From contig DNQP01000034.1 in the NCBI GenBank assembly GCA_003500955.1, positions 1 through 6,582 of the forward strand: DNA of 6,582 nt. The letters run 5' to 3'. Each line of letters opens with the position of its first letter. Position 1 is the stretch's first letter. Shown here piece after piece: positions 1 to 5,732 of the stretch. Below the pieces are notes generated by a model, which saw only the letters and a program-made list of their open reading frames with translations, ran no database searches and was not told the DNA's origin. This DNA comes from Curvibacter sp. Its GTDB lineage: Bacteria > Pseudomonadota > Gammaproteobacteria > Burkholderiales > Burkholderiaceae_C. The position numbers and the translations under genes were made by a program.

Positions 1-340
1 AAAGCACGGCCTGGGCCAGATTGGCACCGGGGCCGGCCAGCGCCACCCAGACCATGTCACGCTTGGGATGGCGCAGACGGTCAAAGCGCACGGGCACGGG
101 CTTGGCATAGCCGAAGAGGAAGGCGCCGGCTGTGGCGAAGTAGAGCAGCACCGGCATGGCGACGGTGCCCACCGGGTCGATGTGCTTGACCGGGTTGAGC
201 GTGATGCGGCCCATCATGGCGGCGGTGTCGTCGCCGAAATAGCGGGCCGCGTAGCCGTGGGCGGCCTCGTGCACGGTGATGGCGAAGAGCACCGGCAGGG
301 CGTAGATCAGGACAGTTTGAATCAGGTTGGCGGTATCCAC
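1..340 (-). CDS. Site-2 protease family protein (M50 membrane metalloprotease), 5' part
   Basis: This is the N-terminal 113 residues of an M50 (site-2 protease) zinc metalloprotease, which cleaves substrates within the membrane. The first hydrophobic helix (about residues 6-23) runs into the zinc-binding motif HEAAH at residues 24-28. It is followed by LNPVKHIDPVGT (about 47-58), typical of the short bacterial S2P group, and by the FGYAKPVPV stretch and a second hydrophobic segment. The other metal-binding Asp motif and the C-terminus lie beyond the left edge, so catalytic completeness cannot be judged. I chose the GTG at 338-340 because the helix and HExxH spacing fit the family there and no in-frame ATG lies just upstream; no good Shine-Dalgarno is visible. 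It is the last visible gene of the minus-strand run, 56 bases after the YciO-family gene, and may share that transcript. No PDZ domain is seen in the visible part, so it should not be called RseP. The substrate is unknown. Confidence 0.93.
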   Translation of the reverse strand, partial: MDTANLIQTVLIYALPVLFAITVHEAAHGYAARYFGDDTAAMMGRITLNPVKHIDPVGTVAMPVLLYFATAGAFLFGYAKPVPVRFDRLRHPKRDMVWVALAGPGANLAQAVL

Positions 341-396
341 AACGGGAATTGTCTCAGAGTGTTTGCGCGCCCTCGGCGAGCGCCGCGAAAAAAGGC

Positions 397-1023
397 TCAG
401 AGGCCCAGGTCCGCCGGATCGCCGCGGCCGTGGCGCAGCACCTCGGGCGGGTCGCCGCTGAGGTCGATCACGGTGGTGGGCTGATGTGGACAGGCGCCGG
501 CGTCTATCACCGCGGCCAACTGGTGCTGGTAGCGCTCGCGGATCTCCTGCGCATCGTTGAGCGGCTCGCTCTCGCCGGCGGGGATCAGCGTGGTGGCCAG
601 CAGCGGCCCGCCCGTGTGCAGGGCCAGCAGCTCTTGCAGCACCTTGTGCTCGGGCACGCGCAGGCCGATGGTCTTGCGCGAGGGATGGCTCAGGCGGCGC
701 GGCACTTCCTTGGTCGCTTCGAGGATGAAGGTCCAGGGCCCGGGTGTGGCGGCCTTGAGCAGGCGGTACTGCTTATTGTCCACGCGGGCGTAGCTGGCCA
801 GCTCCGACAGGTCACGGCACAGCAGGGTGAGGTGGTGCTTCTCGTCCACCTGGCGGATGCTGCGCAGGCGGTCGGCCGCAGCCTTGTCGTCGAGGTGGCA
901 GACCAGGGCGTAGCTCGAATCGGTGGGCACGGCCAGCACCTGGCCCTGTTCCAGCATTGCCACGGCCTGCTTGAGCAGGCGAATCTGCGGGTTCTCGGGG
1001 TGGACCTCGAAAAGTTGGGCCAT
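397..1023 (-). CDS. yciO: YciO-family protein (Sua5/YciO/YrdC fold, threonylcarbamoyl-AMP synthase-like)
   Basis: This 208-residue cytoplasmic protein is a single YrdC-like domain. TsaC/Sua5 members make threonylcarbamoyl-AMP from threonine, bicarbonate and ATP for the t6A37 modification of tRNA. YciO is a paralogous branch whose in vivo role is less settled. Features match E. coli YciO (about 206 aa) over its full length: the PTDS nucleotide-binding strand at 33-36, CRDLSEL at 69-75, PGPWTFIL at 94-101, KEVPRR at 105-110, KTIGLRVP at 117-124, and PTTVIDL at 182-188 near the end. The Ser-x-Asn motif usual in TsaC/Sua5 is replaced by ATTLI at 143-147, which also points to YciO rather than TsaC. 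The start at 1023 shares a base with the transporter's stop (TGATG), and a GGAAG Shine-Dalgarno sits 4 bases upstream, inside the transporter gene. An automatic label of 'L-threonylcarbamoyladenylate synthase' would be an over-call. Confidence 0.92.
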   Translation of the reverse strand: MAQLFEVHPENPQIRLLKQAVAMLEQGQVLAVPTDSSYALVCHLDDKAAADRLRSIRQVDEKHHLTLLCRDLSELASYARVDNKQYRLLKAATPGPWTFILEATKEVPRRLSHPSRKTIGLRVPEHKVLQELLALHTGGPLLATTLIPAGESEPLNDAQEIRERYQHQLAAVIDAGACPHQPTTVIDLSGDPPEVLRHGRGDPADLGL

Positions 1024-1913
1024 CAGACTTCCAGGGGTTCGAGCTTGACGCGGCTTTCGCGCACGGCCAGCCAGGCGCTGGCGGCGCCGCAGAAGGCGAT
1101 CAGGCTCATGCCGACCAACGACCAGCCGTCGGGCACATGGTCGAAAACGATCCAGCCGGCCAGCATGGCAAAGGCGATCTGCGCGTAGAGCAGGGGCGTG
1201 AGCGTGGCCGCCGGCGTGCGCCGGAAGGCCAGGATGAGCATGAAGTGGCCGATGGTGCCCATCAGGCCCATGAGCGTCAGCGCCGTCCATTCGGTGGCGG
1301 TCTGTGGCGTGACCCAGATGAAGGGCAGGGCCAGCGAGGCCAGGATGGCGCCGACCCAGCCCGTGTAGACGTGCATGGTGAAGGCGTCTTCGGTCTTGAC
1401 CAGCTTGCTGGTGATGATCTGGAAGGCCGAGTAGCTGGCCACCTGGGCCAGCGGCAACAGGGTGAACCAGCCGAACAGATCGCCCCCGGGCCGGATGATG
1501 AATAGTGTGCCGATGAAGCCACCGGCCACCAGCACCCAGCGCCGGCGCGAGACGTGCTCACCCAGCAGCGTGGCCGCGAGCAGCGTGACCACCAGCGGCG
1601 TGATCATGGCGATGGCGGTGAACTCGCCCACCGGCATGTACTTCACGCTCAGGAAGGTGAAGAGGCTGGTGATGGCCAGCAACAGCCCGCGCAGCAGCTG
1701 GGCCCCGAGGCGCTGGGTGTGAAAGAGCGAGCGCCCGCGCTGCGGAAACATCACCGCCGTGGTGATCACGGCCTGGAAGATGTAGCGAAACCACAGGCCC
1801 AGCAGCACCGGCAGGGTGAGCGCCACGACCTTGGCCGAGGTATCGAGCGTGGCGAAACAGGCCAGCGCGGCAAGCGCGAGCAGCATGCCGCTGAGCGGGT
1901 GGTAAGGGGTCAT
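1023..1913 (-). CDS. EamA-domain (DMT superfamily) inner-membrane transporter
   Basis: This 296-residue, very hydrophobic protein has about ten predicted transmembrane helices in two EamA repeats (roughly residues 8-140 and 145-285), the usual size and layout of the drug/metabolite transporter superfamily. The end of the first repeat shows the typical pattern of a helix rich in small residues (AIAMITPLVVTLLAATLLGE, about 95-114), then a basic turn (SRRR) and another helix ending in IIRPGG. The second repeat has the matching TPLLYAQIAFAMLAGWIVF. The tail is short and charged, as expected for a cytoplasmic C-terminus. I prefer the start at 1913 because ATG overlaps the PHP gene's stop as ATGA and the first helix begins soon after; an in-frame ATG at 1943 would put the start inside the PHP gene and add an unlikely Pro-rich extension. 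Substrate cannot be read from sequence: family members export amino acids, metabolites or drugs. It sits between two genes linked to RNA metabolism, but I see no functional tie. Confidence 0.92.
   Translation of the reverse strand: MTPYHPLSGMLLALAALACFATLDTSAKVVALTLPVLLGLWFRYIFQAVITTAVMFPQRGRSLFHTQRLGAQLLRGLLLAITSLFTFLSVKYMPVGEFTAIAMITPLVVTLLAATLLGEHVSRRRWVLVAGGFIGTLFIIRPGGDLFGWFTLLPLAQVASYSAFQIITSKLVKTEDAFTMHVYTGWVGAILASLALPFIWVTPQTATEWTALTLMGLMGTIGHFMLILAFRRTPAATLTPLLYAQIAFAMLAGWIVFDHVPDGWSLVGMSLIAFCGAASAWLAVRESRVKLEPLEV
1028..1032 (-). promoter_or_regulatory. Shine-Dalgarno of the YciO-family gene
   Basis: A GGAAG on the minus strand lies 4 bases before the ATG at 1021-1023, within the last codons of the transporter gene. 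With the TGATG stop/start overlap it fixes the start of the YciO-family gene and supports translational coupling. It is the clearest Shine-Dalgarno I see in this window. Confidence 0.5.
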
Positions 1914-2767
1914 CGGTGGATGCGGTCTGCCAGCAGCTCCCACACGGGGGTGAGCTCGCCGGGCAGGTAGGGCAGGGCGCCCAGGTCGGTGTGCGATTCG
2001 TCAGGGCTGTGGAAGTCGCTGCCGCGCGAGGCGGCCAACCCGAATTCGCGCGCCATGTCGGCGTACCTCACGTACTCGGCCGCCGTGTGGCTGCCCGTCA
2101 CGACCTCCACCGCCTGGCCGCCATGGGCCTTGAATTCGGAGAACAGCGCGTACTCTTCCGTGGGGCTGAAGCTGTAGCGCGCGGGGTGGGCGATCACGGC
2201 CACCCCGCCGGAAGCGGTGATCCAGTCCACGGCGTCGCGCAGCGTGGCCCAGCGGTGCGGCACAAAGCCGGGCTTGCCCTCGGTCAGATACTTACGGAAG
2301 ACCTCGTTGGTCTCGCGGCAGACGCCGGTCTCGACCAGCCAGCGCGCGAAGTGGGTGCGCGAGATCAGCTCCGGGTTGCCCGCGTACTTGAGCGCGCCCT
2401 CGTAGGCACCGCGGATACCCACGGCCGCCAGGCTGGCCGCCATTTCCTGCGCGCGTTCACCGCGGCCGCCGCGCGTGGCGCGCAGGCCGGCCTTCATGCG
2501 CTCGTCCTCGGCGTCGAAGCCCAGGCCCACGATGTGCACGGTCTGGCCGGCGAAGGTGATGGAGATCTCGGTGCCGGTCAGGTAGGGCAGACCCTGCGCG
2601 CGGGCGGCGGCCATCGCGCGCTGCTGGCCGCCGATCTCGTCGTGGTCGGTCAGGGCCCAGAGCTCGACACCGTTGGCGTGTGCGCGAGCCGCCAGCTCCT
2701 CGGGCGTGAGCGTGCCGTCCGAGACCACGGAGTGGCAATGCAGGTCGGCGTTGAGGATGGCGCTCAT
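1910..2767 (-). CDS. rnm: PHP-domain phosphoesterase, RNase AM (YciV/TrpH) type
   Basis: This 285-residue cytoplasmic protein is a PHP (polymerase and histidinol phosphatase) metal-dependent phosphoesterase. Visible metal-ligand motifs in order: DLHCHS at 8-13, TDHDE at 40-44, GTE ending at E67, the VHIVGLG strand around H78, then a C-terminal IAHPARY and a GSDFHSP near residue 255. The length is close to E. coli RNase AM (rnm, formerly yciV/trpH, about 293 aa), a 5'-3' exoribonuclease that trims rRNA 5' ends; relatives also hydrolyse 3',5'-nucleotide bisphosphates. The orthology is my inference from motif set, length and the nearby YciO-family gene. I prefer the ATG at 2767; an in-frame ATG at 2776 would add three residues but overlaps a TAAAAT -10-like box. 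A much longer in-frame extension upstream to 3697 is only the antisense of the diguanylate cyclase gene. This is the first gene of the minus-strand operon and overlaps the transporter gene by 4 bases. Confidence 0.93.
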   Translation of the reverse strand: MSAILNADLHCHSVVSDGTLTPEELAARAHANGVELWALTDHDEIGGQQRAMAAARAQGLPYLTGTEISITFAGQTVHIVGLGFDAEDERMKAGLRATRGGRGERAQEMAASLAAVGIRGAYEGALKYAGNPELISRTHFARWLVETGVCRETNEVFRKYLTEGKPGFVPHRWATLRDAVDWITASGGVAVIAHPARYSFSPTEEYALFSEFKAHGGQAVEVVTGSHTAAEYVRYADMAREFGLAASRGSDFHSPDESHTDLGALPYLPGELTPVWELLADRIHR

Positions 2768-2774
2768 GCGGACC

Positions 2775-2780
2775 ATTTTA
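2775..2780 (-). promoter_or_regulatory. Possible -10 box of the PHP-transporter-YciO operon
   Basis: TAAAAT on the minus strand matches five of six bases of the sigma-70 -10 consensus and stands out in a GC-rich region. It is the only AT-rich spot in front of the operon. No good -35 is seen: the hexamer 17 bases upstream reads CAGCAA. The box ends 7 bases before the ATG at 2767, so a transcript from it would begin at or within a base or two of the start codon, meaning a leaderless or nearly leaderless mRNA. The weak -35 keeps this tentative. Confidence 0.35.
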
Positions 2781-2797
2781 GGCCCGGGCGCGGGGGC

Positions 2798-2825
2798 TTG
2801 CTGGCCGGCAGTCCGCTGGCACAAT
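2798..2825 (+). promoter_or_regulatory. Possible sigma-70-type promoter toward the diguanylate cyclase gene
   Basis: TTGCTG at 2798-2803 and CACAAT at 2820-2825 are separated by 16 bases, a workable spacing. The -10 matches four of six consensus bases and the -35 only three. This is the best plus-strand candidate in the 111-base divergent region 2768-2878. Transcription would begin near 2832, giving a leader of about 45 bases before the cyclase start at 2879. No operator palindrome, riboswitch fold or terminator is evident in the region. Confidence 0.3.
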
Positions 2826-2878
2826 GCCCGCATGCGGTATCCCTGCGTGCCCTCCCTGTCCTTGCGCTGAGCCGCGAC

Positions 2879-4018
2879 ATGGCGACCCTCGATCTGCGCT
2901 CCCTGGTGCTGATGAGCGGCCTGATGGGCCTGCTGCTGGCCTTCATGCTGTTCTTTCTGCGCCTGAGCTACCCGCGCAGCATCCGGGGTCTGGGCCTGTG
3001 GTCCGCCGCCCACGCCTGGGTCTTTCTCTCCACCCTGCTGTTCGCCGGGCGCGGCGTCTGGCCGGACTTCGTCACCATCGTGCTGGCCAATCTGGTCCTG
3101 CTGGCGGGTATCGTCAGCTACCACGCCGGCATCGCACGCTTCTTCGGTCGTGAAGTGTTCTGGTGGCGCTGGGCGGTGCTCTTGCTGGTGCTGGCGCCGC
3201 CGCTCTACTGGTACGGCATGGTCGACCCGAATTACAACGCGCGCCTGGTCGTGGTCTGCCTGGTCTGGTCCGGCATCTTCCTGTCCATGGCCTGGCTGAT
3301 CTGGCGCCACGCACCGCGCACCTTTCCCACGCGCTTCACGGTCATCACGCTGCTGCTGCACGTGGGGGTGCTGCTGCTGCGCTTCTTCTCGGCCTGGATG
3401 CCGATGGCGGAGGAGGGGCTGCTCACGCCTACGCGCGTGCAATCGCTCTACGTCGGCTCCAACGCCCTGATGCTGCTCGCCCTGGGCATGGGCATGATCC
3501 TGCTGGCCGGCGACCGCCTGCGCGCCGAGTTCGAGCACATCGCCTCGCACGATCCCTTGACCCAGGTGCTCACGCGCCGGGTGTTCATGGACGCCTGCCA
3601 GCAGGAGCTGGCGCGCTGCCGCCGCCATGGCCGCAGCATGGCCCTGCTGCTGATGGACATCGACCACTTCAAGGCCGTCAACGACACCCATGGTCACCAG
3701 ACGGGAGACCGCGTGCTGCTGGACTTTGCGCAGCGCATCACGGGCCTGCTGCGCCGCCCGGACCTGCTGGCCCGTTTTGGAGGCGAAGAGTTCGTGCTGC
3801 TGTTGCCCGAGACCACGCAGGACGAGGCACTGGCCGTGGCCGAGCGCATCCTGGCCCGCGTGGCCGAGCCCGCCGAGGGCCTGCCGCCCATCACCGTGAG
3901 CATCGGTGTGGCCACCAACCGTCCCGACGAGGCGGACATCGACACGCTGCTGGCGCGCGCCGACAAGGCGCTCTACCAGGCCAAGGACGAAGGGCGCAAC
4001 CGCGTCGAGTCGGCCTGA
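2879..4018 (+). CDS. Membrane-bound diguanylate cyclase (N-terminal multi-helix sensor region + GGDEF domain)
   Basis: This 379-residue inner-membrane enzyme makes the second messenger cyclic di-GMP from two GTP. Residues 1 to about 210 hold about seven hydrophobic helices (near 9-27, 37-54, 61-85, 97-115, 120-141, 150-170, 188-208) that I cannot assign to a named sensor family. The GGDEF domain follows: HDPLTQVLTRR starting near 224, the metal-binding DIDHFK at 260-265, the active GGEEF signature at 301-305 and VSIGVA plus ADKALYQAKDEGRNR at the end. An RxxD product-inhibition site (R292 to D295) sits exactly six residues before GGEEF, so feedback inhibition by c-di-GMP is expected. No EAL domain follows. 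The ATG at 2879 places the first helix correctly; the longer open frame to the left is antisense of the PHP gene. The Shine-Dalgarno is poor (CTGAG). It is a lone plus-strand gene, so its input signal cannot be inferred from partners. Confidence 0.95.
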   Translation: MATLDLRSLVLMSGLMGLLLAFMLFFLRLSYPRSIRGLGLWSAAHAWVFLSTLLFAGRGVWPDFVTIVLANLVLLAGIVSYHAGIARFFGREVFWWRWAVLLLVLAPPLYWYGMVDPNYNARLVVVCLVWSGIFLSMAWLIWRHAPRTFPTRFTVITLLLHVGVLLLRFFSAWMPMAEEGLLTPTRVQSLYVGSNALMLLALGMGMILLAGDRLRAEFEHIASHDPLTQVLTRRVFMDACQQELARCRRHGRSMALLLMDIDHFKAVNDTHGHQTGDRVLLDFAQRITGLLRRPDLLARFGGEEFVLLLPETTQDEALAVAERILARVAEPAEGLPPITVSIGVATNRPDEADIDTLLARADKALYQAKDEGRNRVESA

Positions 4019-4022
4019 AGGT

Positions 4023-5732
4023 TCAGATCTCGGCGCCTTCGACTAGGAAGCGCACGCGCCGCGCACCCTGCCACTCGTCGGCGTCGAGCCGGAAGGCCAG
4101 CAGCACGCGCGGCGGCAGCGGCTCGGTGCGGCCGAACCAGATGCCGTCCACGGGCTGGCCCTGGTGCTTGAGCTTCAGTGCCAGGTGCTTCTCGCCCACG
4201 AGGCGCTGGGACAGTACCTCCACTTCCTCGCTGAAGGTCGGCGGTGCAAAACCCTGGCCCCAGACCTCGCGCTGCAGCGTGTCCACCATGTCGGCGCGGC
4301 GGTATTCCACGGGCAGGGCGCCGTCGGTCTCCAGCTTGCGGGTCAGCGTGGCGGCGTCCAGCCATTCCTGGGCCACCGCGGCCAGACCCTGCTCGAAGAC
4401 TTCGAAGTGTTCCTCGGCGATGGTGCAGCCCGCGGCCATGGCGTGGCCACCGAAACGCAGCAGCACCCCGGGGTGGCGCTTGGCCACGAGGTCCAGCGCG
4501 TCACGCAGATGAAAGCCGGGAATCGAGCGGCCTGAGCCCTTGAGTTCGTGCTCCTTGCCCGGGGCCTGGCTGGCGGCGAAGACGAAGCTCGGTCGGTGCA
4601 GCTTGTCCTTGAGGCGTGAGGCCACAATGCCCACCACGCCCTCGTGGAAGTCCGGGTCGTAGACGCAGAGCGCGGGCGGCGGTTCGTCCTCGGGGTCGTA
4701 GAGCGACTCGACGATCTCCAACGCCTGCTCGCGCATCTCACCCTCGATCTCGCGCCGCTCGCGGTTGATGCCGTCGAGGGTCCGGGCCAGTTCCTGGGCG
4801 CGCGCGGTGTCGTCCGTCAGCAGCAGCTCGATGCCCAGGGTCATGTCGGCCAGGCGGCCGGCGGCGTTGATGCGCGGGCCCAGCGCGAAGCCGAAATCGA
4901 AGGTGGTGGCCACGGCCGCCTTGCGCGCGGCCACCTCGAACAGCGCGGCCAGGCCCGGCGGCAAAGCGCCGGCGCGCACGCGCTTGAGCCCTTGCGCCAC
5001 GAGACGGCGGTTGTTCGGGTCGAGCTTCACCACATCGGCCACGGTGCCCAGGGCCACGATGGGCAGCAGGGCGTCGAGTTTGGGCTGGGTCTCGGCAGTG
5101 AACACACCGCGCTGGCGCAGCTCCGCGCGCAGGGCCAGCAACACGTAGAACATCACGCCCACGCCGGCGATGGACTTGCTCTCGAAGCCGCAGCCCGGCT
5201 GGTTGGGGTTGACGATGACTTGCGCGTCCGGCAGCGCAGGACCGGGCAGATGGTGGTCGGTCACCAGCACCTGCAGGCCCAGCTCGTTGGCGGTGCGCAC
5301 GCCCTCGACGCTGGCGATGCCGTTGTCCACGGTGATCAGCACATCGGCACCTTGTTCCTTGACGCGACGCGCGATCGGCGGCGTGAGGCCGTAGCCGTCG
5401 ACCACGCGGTCGGGCACGAGATAGCTCACATGTTTTGCGCCCAGCATGCGCAAGCCGCGGAGGCCCACGGCGCAGGCGGTGGCGCCGTCGCAGTCGTAGT
5501 CGGCGACGATGCAGAGCTTCTTGTCGTCGCGGATGGCGTCGGCCAGCAGCACGGCGGCCTCGGTGGCGCCCTTCATCGTGGCGGGTGGCAGCAGGCGCGC
5601 GAGTGCGTCGTCGAGTTCGTCCTTGCTGTGGACGCCGCGGGCCGCATAGAGCCGGGCCAGCAGCGGGTGGATGCCTGCCTGTTCCAGCGCCCAGGCGGCG
5701 CGAGGCGGGATGTCGCGGGTGACGATTTTCAT
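4023..5732 (-). CDS. recJ: RecJ, single-stranded-DNA-specific 5'-3' exonuclease
   Basis: RecJ degrades single-stranded DNA 5' to 3' in RecF-pathway recombination, mismatch repair and base-excision repair. The 569-residue product is full length (E. coli RecJ is 577). The DHH phosphoesterase domain shows DYDCDG at 78-83, ITVDNG at 133-138 and the signature TDHH at 158-161, then NPNQPGC and GVGVMFY, and GTVADVV with conserved basic residues following. The DHHA1 domain has the RFGGHAMAAG motif (about 426-435), and an OB-fold-like C-terminal region follows, with the PVDGIWFG segment. All expected manganese ligands appear present. The ATG at 5730-5732 is fixed by the ATGA overlap with the upstream RpfE-like gene, which implies co-transcription and coupled translation; no strong Shine-Dalgarno is visible. 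Its stop is only 4 bases from that of the convergent diguanylate cyclase, leaving no room for a separate terminator. In relatives I recall prfB and lysS downstream of recJ; they are not here. Confidence 0.97.
   Translation of the reverse strand: MKIVTRDIPPRAAWALEQAGIHPLLARLYAARGVHSKDELDDALARLLPPATMKGATEAAVLLADAIRDDKKLCIVADYDCDGATACAVGLRGLRMLGAKHVSYLVPDRVVDGYGLTPPIARRVKEQGADVLITVDNGIASVEGVRTANELGLQVLVTDHHLPGPALPDAQVIVNPNQPGCGFESKSIAGVGVMFYVLLALRAELRQRGVFTAETQPKLDALLPIVALGTVADVVKLDPNNRRLVAQGLKRVRAGALPPGLAALFEVAARKAAVATTFDFGFALGPRINAAGRLADMTLGIELLLTDDTARAQELARTLDGINRERREIEGEMREQALEIVESLYDPEDEPPPALCVYDPDFHEGVVGIVASRLKDKLHRPSFVFAASQAPGKEHELKGSGRSIPGFHLRDALDLVAKRHPGVLLRFGGHAMAAGCTIAEEHFEVFEQGLAAVAQEWLDAATLTRKLETDGALPVEYRRADMVDTLQREVWGQGFAPPTFSEEVEVLSQRLVGEKHLALKLKHQGQPVDGIWFGRTEPLPPRVLLAFRLDADEWQGARRVRFLVEGAEI

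Noticed and set aside
361..387. An imperfect GC-rich inverted repeat in the gap before the protease gene.
   Set aside because: The stem has a mismatch, no T-tract follows on either strand, and such pairings are expected by chance at this GC content.
388..406. A possible intrinsic terminator after the YciO-family gene: a short GGC/GCC hairpin followed by six T on the minus strand.
   Set aside because: The stem is only 3-4 base pairs with a 6-base loop and includes the stop codon, too weak to call. It could at most attenuate transcription into the protease gene.
349..1188. A 279-codon plus-strand ORF opposite the YciO-family gene.
   Set aside because: It is an antisense shadow; the minus-strand frame gives a full-length YciO match and coupled start.
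2768..3697. A 310-codon in-frame N-terminal extension of the PHP protein on the minus strand.
   Set aside because: It is antisense to the cyclase gene, has a Gln/His/Ala-rich composition without domains, and PHP proteins of this type start just before the DLHCHS motif.
1916..4018. A 700-codon plus-strand open frame covering the diguanylate cyclase and the antisense of the PHP gene, looking like a giant fusion protein.
   Set aside because: The first 321 codons are the reverse complement of a clearly real PHP gene, rich in Gly/His/Arg/Val with no domain. High-GC genes often leave such antisense frames open. The real cyclase starts at 2879.
3163..4512. A 449-codon plus-strand ORF spanning the cyclase (other frame) and the recJ antisense.
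   Set aside because: It is an Ala/Arg/Pro/Gly-rich frame-shifted shadow of the GGDEF gene that runs on through antisense of recJ, with no recognisable domain.
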